The notes below the pieces were generated by a model. It was not told where the DNA came from and did no database searches. It saw nothing but the letters and a program-made list of their open reading frames with translations. From Nitrospinota bacterium (GTDB taxonomy: Bacteria > UBA8248), in NCBI GenBank assembly GCA_029937135.1, contig JAPYQX010000193.1:1-5750 (forward strand): a stretch of 5,750 bases of DNA. The letters run 5' to 3'. This document shows positions 5,702 to 5,750 of this stretch, piece by piece. Position numbers and translations under genes: made by a program. Numbering within the stretch: position 1 is the stretch's first letter; every line of letters begins with the position of its first letter.

Positions 5702-5750
5702 GGGATTCCCCCGGCCAAATTTTGACCGGCCGACGGCGCCATTGGCGGCA
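5702..5750. other. Short region after the lysR-type gene, no gene seen
   Basis: The last 49 bases are GC-rich and contain CCGGCC twice (5711-5716 and 5726-5731) and a small stem CGCC-ATT-GGCG (5737-5747). No stem followed by a T-run is present, so no Rho-independent terminator can be called before the window ends. Confidence 0.4.

Noticed and set aside
5711..5747. Terminator after the lysR-type gene
   Set aside because: The small stems are not followed by a T-run and the repeats CCGGCC are direct rather than inverted as a usable stem; the window ends too soon to judge.

Overview
The window holds a five-gene run on the minus strand, read from about 4459 down past position 1, and a LysR-type regulator gene on the plus strand (4778-5701). 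The two diverge from a 318-bp AT-richer intergenic region. This is a common bacterial layout, in which a LysR regulator controls a neighbouring catabolic operon and often its own gene. The coding DNA is moderately GC-rich and Shine-Dalgarno sites are present. No RNA gene, mobile element or CRISPR array was seen, and nothing fixes the taxon. A free-living, metabolically versatile Gram-negative bacterium is plausible but unproven.

Order of the operon (minus strand): subunit A of a glutaconate/3-oxoacid-type CoA-transferase (4459-3500); subunit B (3510-2737), overlapping A by 11 nt; an M20-family (ArgE/DapE-like) metallo-amidohydrolase (2714-1416); a luciferase-like (LLM, flavin/F420-type) oxidoreductase (1415-459), whose ATG directly follows the peptidase stop; and the start of a fold-type II PLP enzyme of the cysteine synthase/CBS family (418 to beyond position 1). 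Gaps are 40 nt or less throughout, so one transcript and translational coupling are likely.

Together the genes suggest breakdown of a small acylated, probably nitrogen-containing compound: CoA activation of a carboxylate, hydrolysis of an amide, a flavin-dependent oxidation, and a PLP-dependent elimination or replacement. The actual substrate cannot be read from the sequence, and I do not recognise the set as a named pathway.

Points that stand out: a frameshift at an 8-A homopolymer in the PLP enzyme gene; a glycine where M20 enzymes usually carry a conserved histidine of the dimerisation domain; a tandem copy of the Shine-Dalgarno plus ATG unit at the start of the M20 gene; a good LysR-box candidate (ATGG-N7-CCAT) covering a -10 element in the divergent region; and a two-residue-longer helix-turn-helix in the regulator. 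I see no strong evidence for a wholly new system. The cluster looks like an uncharacterised catabolic operon.
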